33,801 nucleotides of DNA from Acidobacteriota bacterium (GCA_002712885.1 PAUN01000064.1:55452-89252); one strand, 5' to 3'; counted from the first letter of the stretch, positions 7,559 to 16,550 are shown. Notes: a model not told the origin generated them from the sequence alone. Numbers and translations are program-made.

Positions 7559-8907
7559 TTGTCACCAGAAAATACCTCCCGCGTCGGACGTTCCTCCGGG
7601 GTCTCGGTGTCACGCTGGCCCTCCCGATGCTGGACAGCATGGTGCCGGCGTTTGGCGGCGCGCAGATCCGTGCGGCCGAAGCGGTGCGCCGTCTCGGGGT
7701 CGTCTACGTGCCGAACGGCATGTTTATGCCGAACTGGACCCCCGAGGTCGAGGGTGGCCCACTCGAGATCACGCAGACGCTCCAGCCGCTGGCGCGGTTC
7801 AAGGACCGGATGCTGATGGTCAGCGGGCTTTGCAGCGAGGAGGGCATCGCGCGTCCCGGCGAGGGCGCCGGCGACCATGCCCGGGCGGCCGGCGCATTCC
7901 TGACCGGCGTCCATCCGAAGAAGACCGAGGGCCACGATATCAGGGCCGGCGTCTCGATGGACCAGATCGCCGCCCGGGTGCTGGGACAGGAGACTCAGCT
8001 CGCCTCGCTCGAGCTCTCGCTCGAATCGGCGGAACGGGCCGGGTCGTGTGATCCGGGCTATAGCTGCGCCTATGCCAACACGCTGTGCTGGAGCAGTGCC
8101 ACCACCCCGTTGCCGATGGCGAGCGACCCGCGCGCGGTGTTTGAACGGTTGTTCGGCACCACCGGCACCAACGACCCGGCCGCCTGGCTACAGGCGCGAC
8201 AGCACGATCGCAGTCTGCTCGATATGGTCACGGCGAAAGTGGCTCGGTTGAGCGGCGAGCTCGGTCCTCGCGATCGGGTCAAGCTGAACGAGTATCTCGA
8301 AGCGGTGCGCGACGTCGAGCGGCGTATCCAGATGGCCGAGCGGCAGACCACGCGCGAGCTCCCGGCGATGGATCAACCGGTCGGTGTGCCCGATAAGTTC
8401 GAGGAACACGCCAAGCTCATGTTCGATCTCCAAGTGCTGGCCTATCAGGCCGACCTGACTCGGGTTATCACCTTCATGATGGGGCATGAGACCAGCAACC
8501 GGGCCTATCCCGAGATCGGGGTGCCGGATGCGCACCACGCCTTGTCGCACCACGGGGGCGACAAGATACTGATCGAGCGGCTCAAGAAAGTAGACAGCCA
8601 CCTGACCGCGATGTTCGCGCACTACGTGGATCGGTTGGCGTCGACGCCTGACGGCAACGGCACGTTGCTCGATTCCGTGATGGTTCTCTATGGCAGCGGC
8701 CTGAGCGATGGCAATCGGCATGACCACCACGATCTGCCGGCATTGCTCGTCGGTGGCGGTGCCGGCCAGTTGTCCGGCGGGCGCCACATGCGGGTGGCCA
8801 AAGACACACCCAACACGAACCTATTCCTCGCCATGCTCGACAAGCTCGGTGTTGCGGTCGAGACCATGGGCGACAGCAACGGCCGGCTCGACACGCTGTC
8901 GGTCTGA
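7555..8907 (+). CDS. DUF1552 (HXXSHH) Tat-exported protein (cassette A)
   Basis: This 450-residue protein of the DUF1552 family (Pfam HXXSHH) has its signature HALSHH at 328-333. The N-terminus carries a twin-arginine signal, PRRTFLRGLG (R10-R11) before a hydrophobic stretch, so it is probably exported folded, perhaps with a metal already bound. The function of DUF1552 is unknown to me. Its His-rich signature and its resemblance to DUF1501 proteins of the alkaline phosphatase superfamily suggest a metal-dependent enzyme (inference). Translation is coupled to the upstream DUF1592 gene: the ATG lies inside ATGA, and AGGAGAT (7538-7544) within the upstream coding sequence is its ribosome binding site. 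The paralog at 20562 has the same N-terminal pattern and coupling. Confidence 0.92.
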   Translation: MIVTRKYLPRRTFLRGLGVTLALPMLDSMVPAFGGAQIRAAEAVRRLGVVYVPNGMFMPNWTPEVEGGPLEITQTLQPLARFKDRMLMVSGLCSEEGIARPGEGAGDHARAAGAFLTGVHPKKTEGHDIRAGVSMDQIAARVLGQETQLASLELSLESAERAGSCDPGYSCAYANTLCWSSATTPLPMASDPRAVFERLFGTTGTNDPAAWLQARQHDRSLLDMVTAKVARLSGELGPRDRVKLNEYLEAVRDVERRIQMAERQTTRELPAMDQPVGVPDKFEEHAKLMFDLQVLAYQADLTRVITFMMGHETSNRAYPEIGVPDAHHALSHHGGDKILIERLKKVDSHLTAMFAHYVDRLASTPDGNGTLLDSVMVLYGSGLSDGNRHDHHDLPALLVGGGAGQLSGGRHMRVAKDTPNTNLFLAMLDKLGVAVETMGDSNGRLDTLSV

Positions 8908-8914
8908 CCACGCG

Positions 8915-10477
8915 ATGGCACTCGACATGAGCGCGTCTATCCCGGTCCAGACGGGCCCCAGCGTCGGTCGATTGGCGACCGTGGCCCCGACGACTTGGAC
9001 CGGGCCTGCTTGTGCCGCGCGGCCCTTCACGCCCGCCGGCATGACCGCCGCTGCTACCGTTCTCCTGACTCTGACCATCGGTGCGTCGTCGGTTCAGGCG
9101 GCGGAGGACCATCCGCTGGTGGACGCCGTGGAACGACAGGACGGTCGCGCGGTGCGGGCTCTGCTGTCGCAGTCCGTCGACGTGAACGCGCCGCAGCCAG
9201 ACGGCGCCACGGCATTGCACTGGGCCGCCCACTGGAACGACGTCGAGACGGCCGCGCTGCTGATCGACGCGGGCGCCGAGGTCAACGCGGAGAACGAGCT
9301 GGGGGCCACGCCGTTGTCGCTGGCGGCGCTCAATGCCAGTGCTGAGATGGGGGCCGCGCTGCTGCGGGCCGGGGCCGACGCGAACACGTCGAAACCCAGT
9401 GGTGAGTCCGTACTGATGACCGCGGCCAGGACGGGCAGCGCCGATCTTGTCCGCGCATTGCTCGCGGCCGGCGCCGACCTCCAGACGACGGGACACTTTC
9501 TGCGGCAGACACCGTTGATGTGGTCAGCCTCGGAGGGGCATGCCCGTATCGCGCACCTGCTGCTAGAGGCCGGCGCGCCGGTCGACGTGCGGTCGCAGCA
9601 TGGCACGACCGCATTGCTGCTGGCTGCGCGCGCTGGTGACGTGGAGACCGCAAGGGCGTTGCTGGATGCCGGGGCGGACGTGAATGCGGCCGAGCCCTTG
9701 TTGCCCTTTGATGCCCGTATCGACGTCGAAGAGGCGCAGACGTCCGGTCGCAGTCCGCTGCTTATCGCCGCCGCCAGTCAGGTGGCCACCAGTGGCTGGG
9801 AGTATGGGCTCGAGGTGAAACCGAGCACGCACGAGACGCTCGCGATGTTCCTGCTGGCGCGGGGCGCCGACCCGAACGTGCCGGACAGTATCGGGAGGAC
9901 CGCGCTGCATGCGGCGGTCGAGACGGGCAAGGTTGGACTGGTCAAGGCGCTGCTGGCGGCTAGCGCCGATCCCAACGCCAGGTTGATCGAGGCGCCGTTC
10001 GTGTTGAAGGGCGACTTTGTGTCGTACGGGCGCTTTGTTGGCGCCACGCCGCTGTGGCTGGCGGCGGCGGCCCGGGTCCCTCAGGTCGAGATCCTGCGAG
10101 CGCTCGTAGACGCGGGCGGGGACCCGGAGTTGACCGCCGATGACGGCACCACGCCACTGATGGCGGCGGTCGGCATGGTGCAGAACGAAGCGCGTCAGGC
10201 CGACGAGAGTGAGGCCTTAGTGCTGGTGAGGTTGCTCGTCGAGCGAGACATCAACCTCGACGCCGTCGACCGACGCGGTCGAACCGCCGTTCACGGCGCG
10301 GCCCGTTTAGCCAGGAATGACTTGATTGCATTGCTGGCCGAGAATGGGGCGCAAGTGGGCATCGCCGACACCCGCGGGCAGACGCCCCTCGATGTCGGCA
10401 CCGTCTCCAGACCCCTGCATCCCGACACGGCTGCGTTGCTGCGACGTCTCGGTGGCGAGACCCCGGTTCGCCGCTAG
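8915..10477 (+). CDS. Exported ankyrin-repeat protein (cassette A)
   Basis: About ten to eleven ankyrin repeats run from near residue 65 to the C-terminus of this 520-residue frame. Examples are DGATALHWAA, GATPLSLAA, RQTPLMWSAS, GTTALLLAA, GRTALHAA and GRTAVHGAA. Longer loops interrupt the array in the middle and near the end. Such arrays bind proteins; the partner is unknown, but the genes before it (DUF1592, DUF1552) are obvious candidates. The start is uncertain: ATG 8915 follows the DUF1552 stop by 7 bases, and ATG 9041 opens a hydrophobic stretch (TVLLTLTIGASSVQA) that ends in a plausible Sec cleavage site. Neither has a clear Shine-Dalgarno sequence. It is similar in layout to the ankyrin gene at 16670, including the closing GRTA-HGAA repeat. 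Confidence 0.88.
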   Translation: MALDMSASIPVQTGPSVGRLATVAPTTWTGPACAARPFTPAGMTAAATVLLTLTIGASSVQAAEDHPLVDAVERQDGRAVRALLSQSVDVNAPQPDGATALHWAAHWNDVETAALLIDAGAEVNAENELGATPLSLAALNASAEMGAALLRAGADANTSKPSGESVLMTAARTGSADLVRALLAAGADLQTTGHFLRQTPLMWSASEGHARIAHLLLEAGAPVDVRSQHGTTALLLAARAGDVETARALLDAGADVNAAEPLLPFDARIDVEEAQTSGRSPLLIAAASQVATSGWEYGLEVKPSTHETLAMFLLARGADPNVPDSIGRTALHAAVETGKVGLVKALLAASADPNARLIEAPFVLKGDFVSYGRFVGATPLWLAAAARVPQVEILRALVDAGGDPELTADDGTTPLMAAVGMVQNEARQADESEALVLVRLLVERDINLDAVDRRGRTAVHGAARLARNDLIALLAENGAQVGIADTRGQTPLDVGTVSRPLHPDTAALLRRLGGETPVRR

Positions 10478-10606
10478 GTTTCCCGACGAGGCGCCCGTCT
10501 GGCGGCGTTGCTGCATCGGTCACAGCCCACCTGGCTGCTCCCTCCTTGCGCCGGACCAGAGAGACGCCTCGTCAGCCCCCCCTCGGACCGTTGCTTGCCG
10601 GTCGCG
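10478..10606. other. Short convergent gap with an inverted repeat
   Basis: This 129-base gap lies between the ankyrin stop and the stop of the convergent PQQ gene. GACGAGGCG (10485-10493) and CGCCTCGTC (10565-10573) are a perfect 9-bp inverted repeat 71 bases apart. The arms are far apart for a terminator. No T-tract or gene is visible. Confidence 0.3.
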
Positions 10607-12406
10607 TCACTCAGGGAGCGCGAACACGAACAAGTTATTGCCGGTACTTGGCTGTAGTTCTGGGGTCATCCGTAAGTTGATGCCGGCTCCGGTGCCGGTG
10701 GCCACTGCGACATATTGACGACCGTTGACCGCGAACGACACGGGGTAGCCGGCCACGGGTGACCCGAGGTTGATTTCCCAGAGGATGTCACCGGTCTCCT
10801 GGTCGAAGGCCCGGAATCGTCCGTTGGCGTCGCCACCAAACAGGAGGCCACCGCCGGTGGCCACCAATGACATCGTCGCCGCCCGCTGTTCATAGAGCCA
10901 GGTCGTCGTACCAGTTTCTACTGAGATGGCGTGCACGGTGCCCAGCGCCTCGGTGCCCGGCGCCAGTTGGTGCCGCGCGGCCAAGGCGTAGATCGCCAGC
11001 GGGCGTTGTCCACCCGCCGTCAGTGCCAGCTCCCGCTCGCCGCGGACGTTCTGGGTCGAGAGCATCCGGGCGCAGGTATTGCGAAGGGGAAAATACATCG
11101 TATTCGTCAGTGGGCTGTAGGCGCCGGCCTCCCAGTCCTTACCGCCGGCCCAGGTCGGACAGGCGAGCACTTCCTGACCCAGCCCAGTGAACACCACCTC
11201 CGCGTTCTCTGTCACCGTGCCCGTCGCGCCGTCGATGTTCGTGATGACATTCTGTGGCACGGTCGGAGTGGCCCAGAGAAACTCGCCCGTCTCGCGGTCC
11301 AGGGTATAGACAATGCCAGTCTTGCCCGGGATCCCGGTCACGACCTTGCGGACCTCACCCGCGCGCAGGTTCGGGTTGATCCAACTCACAGCGCTGGCAT
11401 CCGGGGCGACCGCGGTGTCGACCAGCATCCGCTCGAACGGGTGGTCCAGGTCCCAATGGTCGTTCAGGTGCTGGTAGTACCACGTGATGTCGCCGGTGTC
11501 GACGTCCAGGGCGAGCGTCGAGTTGTGATACAGGTGCGTGTTCTCGATCCCACCAAGTAAGAACTTGGGCGCCGGTGAGGTGACCGACGTGCCCTGATAG
11601 ATCAGACGGAGCTCAGGGTCGTAGCTGGGTGGCATCCAGGTGCCGACGTGTATCCGTTGCTCGAACGGGACCCCGCCCCAGGTCTCGTCGCCCGGTTCTC
11701 CGGGGGCCGGCACAGTGCGCCGTCGCCACACTTCTTCACCCGTGCGGGCGTCGTGGGCCACGATGACACACGACTCGGGTCCTCCCGCGGGCCGGCAGCT
11801 TCGTCCAGAGATCATCTTGCCGTCGGCGATGATCGGACCGGAGCTGTGGCCGGCTGGCGTGACCCTGTAGTCGAAAATCTGGGTCTCCCACGCCACCTCG
11901 CCGGTGGTGGCGTCGAGCGCGAACGCATAGTTGTCGTCGCTGGTATTGACAATGAAATGGTCGTAGATGGCAATGTTTCGGTTGTTCCGAGCGTTACCAC
12001 CCACGTAGTCGTAGACGTCGTCCGGCAGGTCACGGAGATACTCCCACTTCAGGTCTCCCGTCACCGCGTCGATCGCCTGGATGGCATCGCTCGAGTTCGG
12101 CATGTACAACACGCCGTCGTAGGCCAGCGGCGTGCCCTCCATGCTGCCGGTGCGCAGCGCCCGCGTCCACGCCATGCGTAGTGTGCCCACATTTGCCCGT
12201 GTGATCTGGTCCAGCGGGCTGTACCCCCACCCGTCCAGCGTTCTGCGCCACATCAGCCAATCGTTGGGCGACGGGTCCGCCAGCATGGCGTCCGTCACGG
12301 GCCTGAAATCGTCGGTCGATTGGGCGTGAACCGTCAGCGGGTCGGACTGGAGGACGGCGAGACACAGAGCCACGATCGGCAGTGACGCAAGGCGGTATGC
12401 ACACAT
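10607..12406 (-). CDS. PQQ-dependent alcohol/methanol dehydrogenase-family quinoprotein
   Basis: This 599-residue eight-bladed propeller enzyme has a Sec signal (cleavage near VHAQ, residue 29). Visible family marks are NDWLMWRRTLDGWGYSPLDQ (48-67), MEGTPL (89-94, carrying a conserved Glu), repeated T-G-x-x-x-W blade motifs, and DHWDLDHP (316-323) with the W-D-x-D segment next to the PQQ/calcium site. There is no C-terminal CXXCH, so it is not a quinohemoprotein and needs a separate electron acceptor. SCRPAGGPESC (203-213) is a Cys pair; it is not the adjacent-Cys ring of MxaF. The ATG at 12406 has GAGG upstream. It lies 64 bases after the Sel1 gene on the same strand and could be co-transcribed with it. 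It is in the same fold family as the gene at base 1 but diverges clearly in sequence. Confidence 0.92.
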   Translation of the reverse strand: MCAYRLASLPIVALCLAVLQSDPLTVHAQSTDDFRPVTDAMLADPSPNDWLMWRRTLDGWGYSPLDQITRANVGTLRMAWTRALRTGSMEGTPLAYDGVLYMPNSSDAIQAIDAVTGDLKWEYLRDLPDDVYDYVGGNARNNRNIAIYDHFIVNTSDDNYAFALDATTGEVAWETQIFDYRVTPAGHSSGPIIADGKMISGRSCRPAGGPESCVIVAHDARTGEEVWRRRTVPAPGEPGDETWGGVPFEQRIHVGTWMPPSYDPELRLIYQGTSVTSPAPKFLLGGIENTHLYHNSTLALDVDTGDITWYYQHLNDHWDLDHPFERMLVDTAVAPDASAVSWINPNLRAGEVRKVVTGIPGKTGIVYTLDRETGEFLWATPTVPQNVITNIDGATGTVTENAEVVFTGLGQEVLACPTWAGGKDWEAGAYSPLTNTMYFPLRNTCARMLSTQNVRGERELALTAGGQRPLAIYALAARHQLAPGTEALGTVHAISVETGTTTWLYEQRAATMSLVATGGGLLFGGDANGRFRAFDQETGDILWEINLGSPVAGYPVSFAVNGRQYVAVATGTGAGINLRMTPELQPSTGNNLFVFALPE

Positions 12407-12470
12407 TTCAAGACCTCATGGGAGAGACCGGGGACCTGGCCCCAGGCTGCCGCTGTCAGGTGCTAGCCGA

Positions 12471-13328
12471 TCATCGGGGTAGCATCGGCGTCCACTCGTT
12501 TGCGCGACGTTCGGCTTCCGCGATTTGGCGCGCGTTCAGTCGCTGGGCGACGCCTTCTCGATCGATCAGCAGGAACTCGCGGTCCTCGCCGCCGGCGTAT
12601 CGCGTGGCCAGGTCCAACCACATGTAGGCCGACACATCGTCCTGAGCCACACCACGGCCGGCCGCATACATCCCCCCAACCTCGGTCATCGCCGCGACGT
12701 CACCAAGATCAGCAGCCCACAGGAACCATCGAAACGCCTGTTCGAGCGTTTTGGGGACTCCGGTGCCGTCACGGTATTTGAGCGCGAGGCTGATGGCGGC
12801 CGGGAGGTGGCCCTGTTCGGCGGACAGCCTAAACCAGTGGATGGACTCGGCGTGATCGACCGGTAGGTCACGGTCCGTTCGAAACGGCTCCGGCGCACCC
12901 TGGTAGATGTGTCCGAGATGGTTCTGCGCCAGGGCGTTCCCCTGCTCGGCCGCCATCCGAAACCACCGCTCAGCTTCGACTGGGTCCTGCGGAACGCCTT
13001 CCCCGACAAGGTAGAAGACCCCGAGAGACAGTTGGGCCGCCTCATGCCCCTGTGCTGCGGCCAGACGCAGCCATCGGGTCGCCTCAACCGTGTTTCGCGT
13101 GAGCGGACCATCGGCATCGGCATACATGCCGGCGAGTGCGAACTGCGCCGTCGCGTCTCCCTGCGCCGCCCGGGCTTCAAGCGTTGATTGTGCGGTCACA
13201 TTCCCCTGGTCGGCCTGGACGCGTAGCTGTTCGGCCGTCTGCTGCGCCGGAACCGGCGGTCCGGTCAACAGCACGCCGACGCTGACCAGCACGGCGGCGA
13301 CGGCTCGGCGGGTGGCGTGTGCGCTCAT
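12471..13328 (-). CDS. Exported Sel1-repeat (TPR-like) protein
   Basis: This 285-residue protein starts with a signal peptide (MSAHATRRAVAAVLVSVGVL, cleavage near VPAQ). Five to six Sel1-like repeats of about 36 residues follow. They are recognised by A-x-x-x-L-x-x-x-Y...A-x-x-W-x-x-x-A-A-x-Q-G, for example AQFALAGMYADADG and EAERWFRMAAEQGNA. These alpha-helical solenoids act as scaffolds for protein complexes in the periplasm; there is no catalytic motif. It is the first gene of a probable two-gene minus-strand unit with the PQQ dehydrogenase, which hints at an assembly or docking role for that enzyme (inference). It is divergent from the metallo-hydrolase at 13426, sharing a 97-base promoter region. 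Confidence 0.88.
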   Translation of the reverse strand: MSAHATRRAVAAVLVSVGVLLTGPPVPAQQTAEQLRVQADQGNVTAQSTLEARAAQGDATAQFALAGMYADADGPLTRNTVEATRWLRLAAAQGHEAAQLSLGVFYLVGEGVPQDPVEAERWFRMAAEQGNALAQNHLGHIYQGAPEPFRTDRDLPVDHAESIHWFRLSAEQGHLPAAISLALKYRDGTGVPKTLEQAFRWFLWAADLGDVAAMTEVGGMYAAGRGVAQDDVSAYMWLDLATRYAGGEDREFLLIDREGVAQRLNARQIAEAERRANEWTPMLPR

Positions 13329-13385
13329 TCGCCCCGATCATACCCGCGAGACCGGTTGGTGACGCGTGGCTTCGTCGCGAGTCGG

Positions 13386-13391
13386 TATACT
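13386..13391 (+). promoter_or_regulatory. Candidate -10 box (TATACT) for the metallo-hydrolase gene
   Basis: TATACT matches five of six bases of the -10 consensus and would start transcription about 28 bases before ATG 13426. That leader holds the strong Shine-Dalgarno sequence AGGAGG at 13415-13420. A -35 at the right distance is poor. A similar GTTATACTGC box precedes the gene at 27317. Confidence 0.4.
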
Positions 13392-13425
13392 GCTCACGCG
13401 GTCACCCGGATGACAGGAGGCACAG

Positions 13426-14349
13426 ATGAAGCGCGTGGTTTGTCTTGGGACACTGACTCTCGCGGGCGTGTTCGCGATGGCGTCCGCCAATGAAGCACGT
13501 CAGGCGCGGGCATCGCTCTTTCTGCAAGAAGTGGCGGACAACCTGTACATGCTGGGCAACGACCCGTCCGGAGAGGGGATGAGGGGGGGCGGGAACACCG
13601 CCATCTTCGTCGGCTCGGCCGGAGTGACCCTGGTTGACACGAAGATTCTCGGTTATGGGCAGGACATCCTCGCCCAGGTGGGAGAACTCACCGACAAGCC
13701 GATTGTGCGGATCATCAACACCCATACCCACTACGACCACAGCGGCGGCAACGTGGAGTTCGCCGACACGGTCGACTTCGTGGTGCATGCGAACACGCTG
13801 ACTCAGATGTCCCGTGCGACCTGTGCACCGGTCACCAACTGCGACGCGTTCAAGGGTGAGAACGCGAAATATCTCCCGAAAACGAGCTACGCCGACCGGA
13901 CGTCGCTGGGGAGTGGCGCGGATCAGATTGATCTCTACTACTTTGGCCGAGGGCACACCGACGGTGACACGTTTGTCGTGTTTCGCGAGGCCCGCACGGT
14001 GCACACGGGCGACATGTTTGCCCGCAAGGGGCTGCCGTTTCTAGATGTTCCGAACGGCAACGGGAGCGCGCTCGAGTTCGGCGAGACGTTGAAGAAGGCG
14101 GTTGCTGGTATTCCGAATGTGGACACCGTCATCCCCGGCCACAACGACTTGCCACTCGTCTGGAATGACCTCGTCAACTACAGCGGGTTCTACAACGACA
14201 TCGTGGAGAAGGCCCAGGCGGGACAGGCCGCGGGTCGTTCCGTCGACCAGTTCGTGGGTTCGTACACGGTACCCAGCCAATACAGTGACTTTGCGGCGGA
14301 ACCGGGCCGGCTGCAGGCGACCGCGCAGTACATCTTCGACGGACAGTAA
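13426..14349 (+). CDS. Exported metallo-beta-lactamase-fold hydrolase
   Basis: This 307-residue MBL-fold protein has a signal peptide (MKRVVCLGTLTLAGVFAMAS). The dinuclear metal ligands are complete: H100, H102, D104 and H105 in NTHTHYDHSGG, H177 in GRGHTDGD, D196 in HTGDMF, and H239 in IPGHNDLP. Family members hydrolyse thioesters, lactones, beta-lactams and phosphodiesters; nothing fixes the substrate here. AGGAGG five bases before the ATG gives a secure start. A SpoIIE-type phosphatase starts 4 bases after its stop, so the two probably share an mRNA. It belongs to a different MBL subgroup from the gene at 25549, which has Gln in the first ligand position. Confidence 0.92.
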   Translation: MKRVVCLGTLTLAGVFAMASANEARQARASLFLQEVADNLYMLGNDPSGEGMRGGGNTAIFVGSAGVTLVDTKILGYGQDILAQVGELTDKPIVRIINTHTHYDHSGGNVEFADTVDFVVHANTLTQMSRATCAPVTNCDAFKGENAKYLPKTSYADRTSLGSGADQIDLYYFGRGHTDGDTFVVFREARTVHTGDMFARKGLPFLDVPNGNGSALEFGETLKKAVAGIPNVDTVIPGHNDLPLVWNDLVNYSGFYNDIVEKAQAGQAAGRSVDQFVGSYTVPSQYSDFAAEPGRLQATAQYIFDGQ

Positions 14350-14353
14350 GCAG

Positions 14354-15271
14354 GTGACCGCGGTGTCTAGAGTGGAGACCGACGACGCGGCCGAGTCGCT
14401 CGCCAAAGAGCTACAGAACTTCCAGGAGATCGCCCATCAGCTCCTCCCGGAGCCCGGTGACGTGCCGAAGTTACGGGGCGTCGACGTGTGGGGCGGCACG
14501 CGTCCGCTCACCGGCGCCGTGGGCGGCGATCACATCATCTACGTCGACTTCAAACAGCGTTACGACCTGGACGCCCGGATCGTGCGAGCGGAAGCCAAGG
14601 GGCAGACGAGGGTGGTGGACGGGTTGAGACGGTGTCAGCGCCGGGCCGGTATCGCGGTGCTCGATGTGTCGGGGCATCAGATGACCGACGCGTTGCTCGC
14701 GGCGATGATGCATCAGGCGTTCTTGCTCGGAGCGCTGTACGAACTGGATCGCTACGGACAGATCACTACGCGGTTGTTCGAGAACCTGAACACGCGGCTC
14801 TATCGTTCATCCGGGGCGCACAAGTTCGTCGCGCTGCTCTACGGGGAAGTGTCGGAGGACGGGACGTTTCGATTCCTGGCCGCCGGTCAGCCGTTCCCAC
14901 GTGTGTTCTCCTATCGCGAGAACCGGTTCGTGACGGTCGAGGCCGACCGTCGACTGTCGGCGCCGCCGATCGGCATCCAGCCGTCACTGAACGTCATTGA
15001 CCGCGCCACCAATGAGAGCCCGTTCGGGTTCAAGGAACAATACGAAGTGAACGAGTGGGCGCTGCTCGGCACCGGCGACATCCTGCTGCTGTATACGGAC
15101 GGTCTGTCCGAGCACGGTGACGACCGATACTTCCCGGATCATGTCGAAGCCCTCGTCCGCGATGTGAAAGACCGCACGGCGCGGGAGATCTACGACGCCA
15201 TTCAGTCAGACCTGCTCGTGTTTAGTCCGCCCGCCGACGACATCACTCTCGTGGTGGTGAAGCGCCGCTGA
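14354..15271 (+). CDS. SpoIIE-type PP2C serine/threonine phosphatase, stand-alone domain
   Basis: This protein of about 305 residues is one SpoIIE/PP2C catalytic domain with no sensor domain and no membrane segment. Metal-binding Asp motifs are in place: GGDH (57-60, D59), LDVSGH (103-108, D104), YTDGLSEHG, and the closing PADDITLVV (D295/D296). In the family these enzymes dephosphorylate anti-anti-sigma (STAS) proteins in partner-switching control, but no anti-sigma or STAS gene is nearby. The start is ambiguous among GTG 14354, GTG 14363 and GTG 14372. The frame has no in-frame ATG close to the conserved region, and AGCAGG at 14349-14354 would favour 14363. It follows the MBL-fold gene by 4 bases, an odd pairing. 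Confidence 0.88.
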   Translation: MTAVSRVETDDAAESLAKELQNFQEIAHQLLPEPGDVPKLRGVDVWGGTRPLTGAVGGDHIIYVDFKQRYDLDARIVRAEAKGQTRVVDGLRRCQRRAGIAVLDVSGHQMTDALLAAMMHQAFLLGALYELDRYGQITTRLFENLNTRLYRSSGAHKFVALLYGEVSEDGTFRFLAAGQPFPRVFSYRENRFVTVEADRRLSAPPIGIQPSLNVIDRATNESPFGFKEQYEVNEWALLGTGDILLLYTDGLSEHGDDRYFPDHVEALVRDVKDRTAREIYDAIQSDLLVFSPPADDITLVVVKRR

Positions 15272-15426
15272 CGTGGGACACGACCCGGGCGTTAAGGTCG
15301 AGATCGGCGCAATTACGGCGGAGTTGGGGATGTCGGTCGTAGGGAGCGGGACTGGGAAGCTGCTATGTTGTTCGCAGGTCTGACTCCGCCAATCCCTTCT
15401 CGTTTATCTTCTTGTCTGAAACAGTG

Positions 15427-16488
15427 ATGAGCATGCAGATAAAAGCCGTTCGTTGTCATCGTTACTCGGGCCTCGATGCAGATGGAAAACCGGTTCCGAT
15501 CCCGGGGCCGCTTCGGGAGGTACTCGCGCTGGATGAGATTCCAGCGCCAGTGTGTGCAGACGGACAGGTTCTGGTCCGCACCCACTATGCCGGCGTGCAA
15601 TACCCCGACGCGCTGCAGGCGCAGGGCCTCTACCAGCACAAGCCGAGCCTGCCCTACGTGCCCGGTATGGACGTGGCTGGCGTCGTCGAGCAGACGGGTG
15701 CCGGTATCGACCATGTGGCCGTCGGAGACCGTGTCATCGCTCAGATGAACATCGGCGGGTTGGCCGAATCCGTTGCCGTGCCGGCGTCGTGCGTGTGGAA
15801 GGCGCCTGACGGTGTCGATCTCGCGAAGTGCGCGAACCTTGGGCGGAATTTTTTCCCGGCCTACCACTCACTCAAAGTACTCGGCGACGTGCAGGCCGAT
15901 GATCTGGTGCTCGTCGATGGCGCGTCCGGTGGGGTTGGCATGGCGGCGGTCGAACTGGCCAAGGCCATGGGGGCCACGGTCATTGCGGGAGTCAGCATTG
16001 CGGAGAAGCAAGAGTTTCCCCTGGCGGCCGGGGCCGACCGTGTGCTGTGTTACGGGCGCGAGCGAGAGAGCTATCGAGCATTCAAGAAGCAGGCGCGGGC
16101 CGCGGCCGCCGAACTGGGTCACCCGGAGGGTGTTGATGTCGCCATCGACATGGTACAGGGGGGCCTGTTTGAGGCGCTCGTATCCTCCATCCGTCCGCTT
16201 GGCAAGATCTGCCTCGTCGGTTTCACGGCCGGACAGCAGCCGATCCGTCCGGGACTACTACTCATCAAGCAAGCGGTGGTGATCGGCAGCATCTGGGCTG
16301 GATGGGCGGAGGCCAACCCGGACGGTCACCAGCGCAATGTGACCGAGATTCTCGATTTCCTGGCGAATGGGGCCATTCAGCCGCGAGCCGATCGCATTGT
16401 CCCGGTCGGCCGGTTCATCGATGCATTCGAACTCTTCGAGCGGAACCAAGGTCGCGGCAACACGGTGGTCTCCTTCATGAAGGAGTAG
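15427..16488 (+). CDS. Zinc-independent MDR-family NADPH:quinone oxidoreductase-like protein
   Basis: This 353-residue cytosolic medium-chain dehydrogenase/reductase has a GroES-like N-terminal half with VPGMDVAGVVEQTGAG (78-93). Its Rossmann domain has a nucleotide-binding loop, VDGASGGVGMAAVELAKAMGA (about 163-183). The Cys/His/Cys ligands of zinc alcohol dehydrogenases are missing, which places it with quinone reductases and enoyl reductases that use NAD(P)H. The long C-terminal PVGRFIDAFELFERNQGRGNTV is typical. The start is ATG 15427 or ATG 15433; no clear Shine-Dalgarno sequence decides between them. A 155-base gap upstream holds no gene. It sits alone between the phosphatase and the second ankyrin gene. 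Confidence 0.9.
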   Translation: MSMQIKAVRCHRYSGLDADGKPVPIPGPLREVLALDEIPAPVCADGQVLVRTHYAGVQYPDALQAQGLYQHKPSLPYVPGMDVAGVVEQTGAGIDHVAVGDRVIAQMNIGGLAESVAVPASCVWKAPDGVDLAKCANLGRNFFPAYHSLKVLGDVQADDLVLVDGASGGVGMAAVELAKAMGATVIAGVSIAEKQEFPLAAGADRVLCYGRERESYRAFKKQARAAAAELGHPEGVDVAIDMVQGGLFEALVSSIRPLGKICLVGFTAGQQPIRPGLLLIKQAVVIGSIWAGWAEANPDGHQRNVTEILDFLANGAIQPRADRIVPVGRFIDAFELFERNQGRGNTVVSFMKE

Positions 16489-16550
16489 TGCGCGGGCGGT
16501 CTTGTCGGGGTGATGCCGCGCGACCACGCCATCCGCCGTCGTGGTTGGCG

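Noticed and set aside
8582-9496. A 304-codon minus-strand frame over the DUF1552/ankyrin junction
   Set aside because: It is Arg/Gly/His-rich low-complexity translation opposite two real genes.
10485-10573. 9-bp inverted repeat in the convergent gap as a regulatory structure
   Set aside because: The arms are 71 bases apart, there is no T-tract, and a match of this length is not very unlikely in GC-rich sequence. It is kept only as a note.
14102-14353. Upstream start of the phosphatase inside the MBL gene
   Set aside because: It would need an 84-codon overlap with a well-supported gene, and the extension is Arg/Ser/Thr-rich with no motif.
15317-15390. GGCGGAGT / ACTCCGCC inverted repeat before the MDR gene
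   Set aside because: Eight bases with a 58-base spacer and no supporting promoter or operator context; likely chance.
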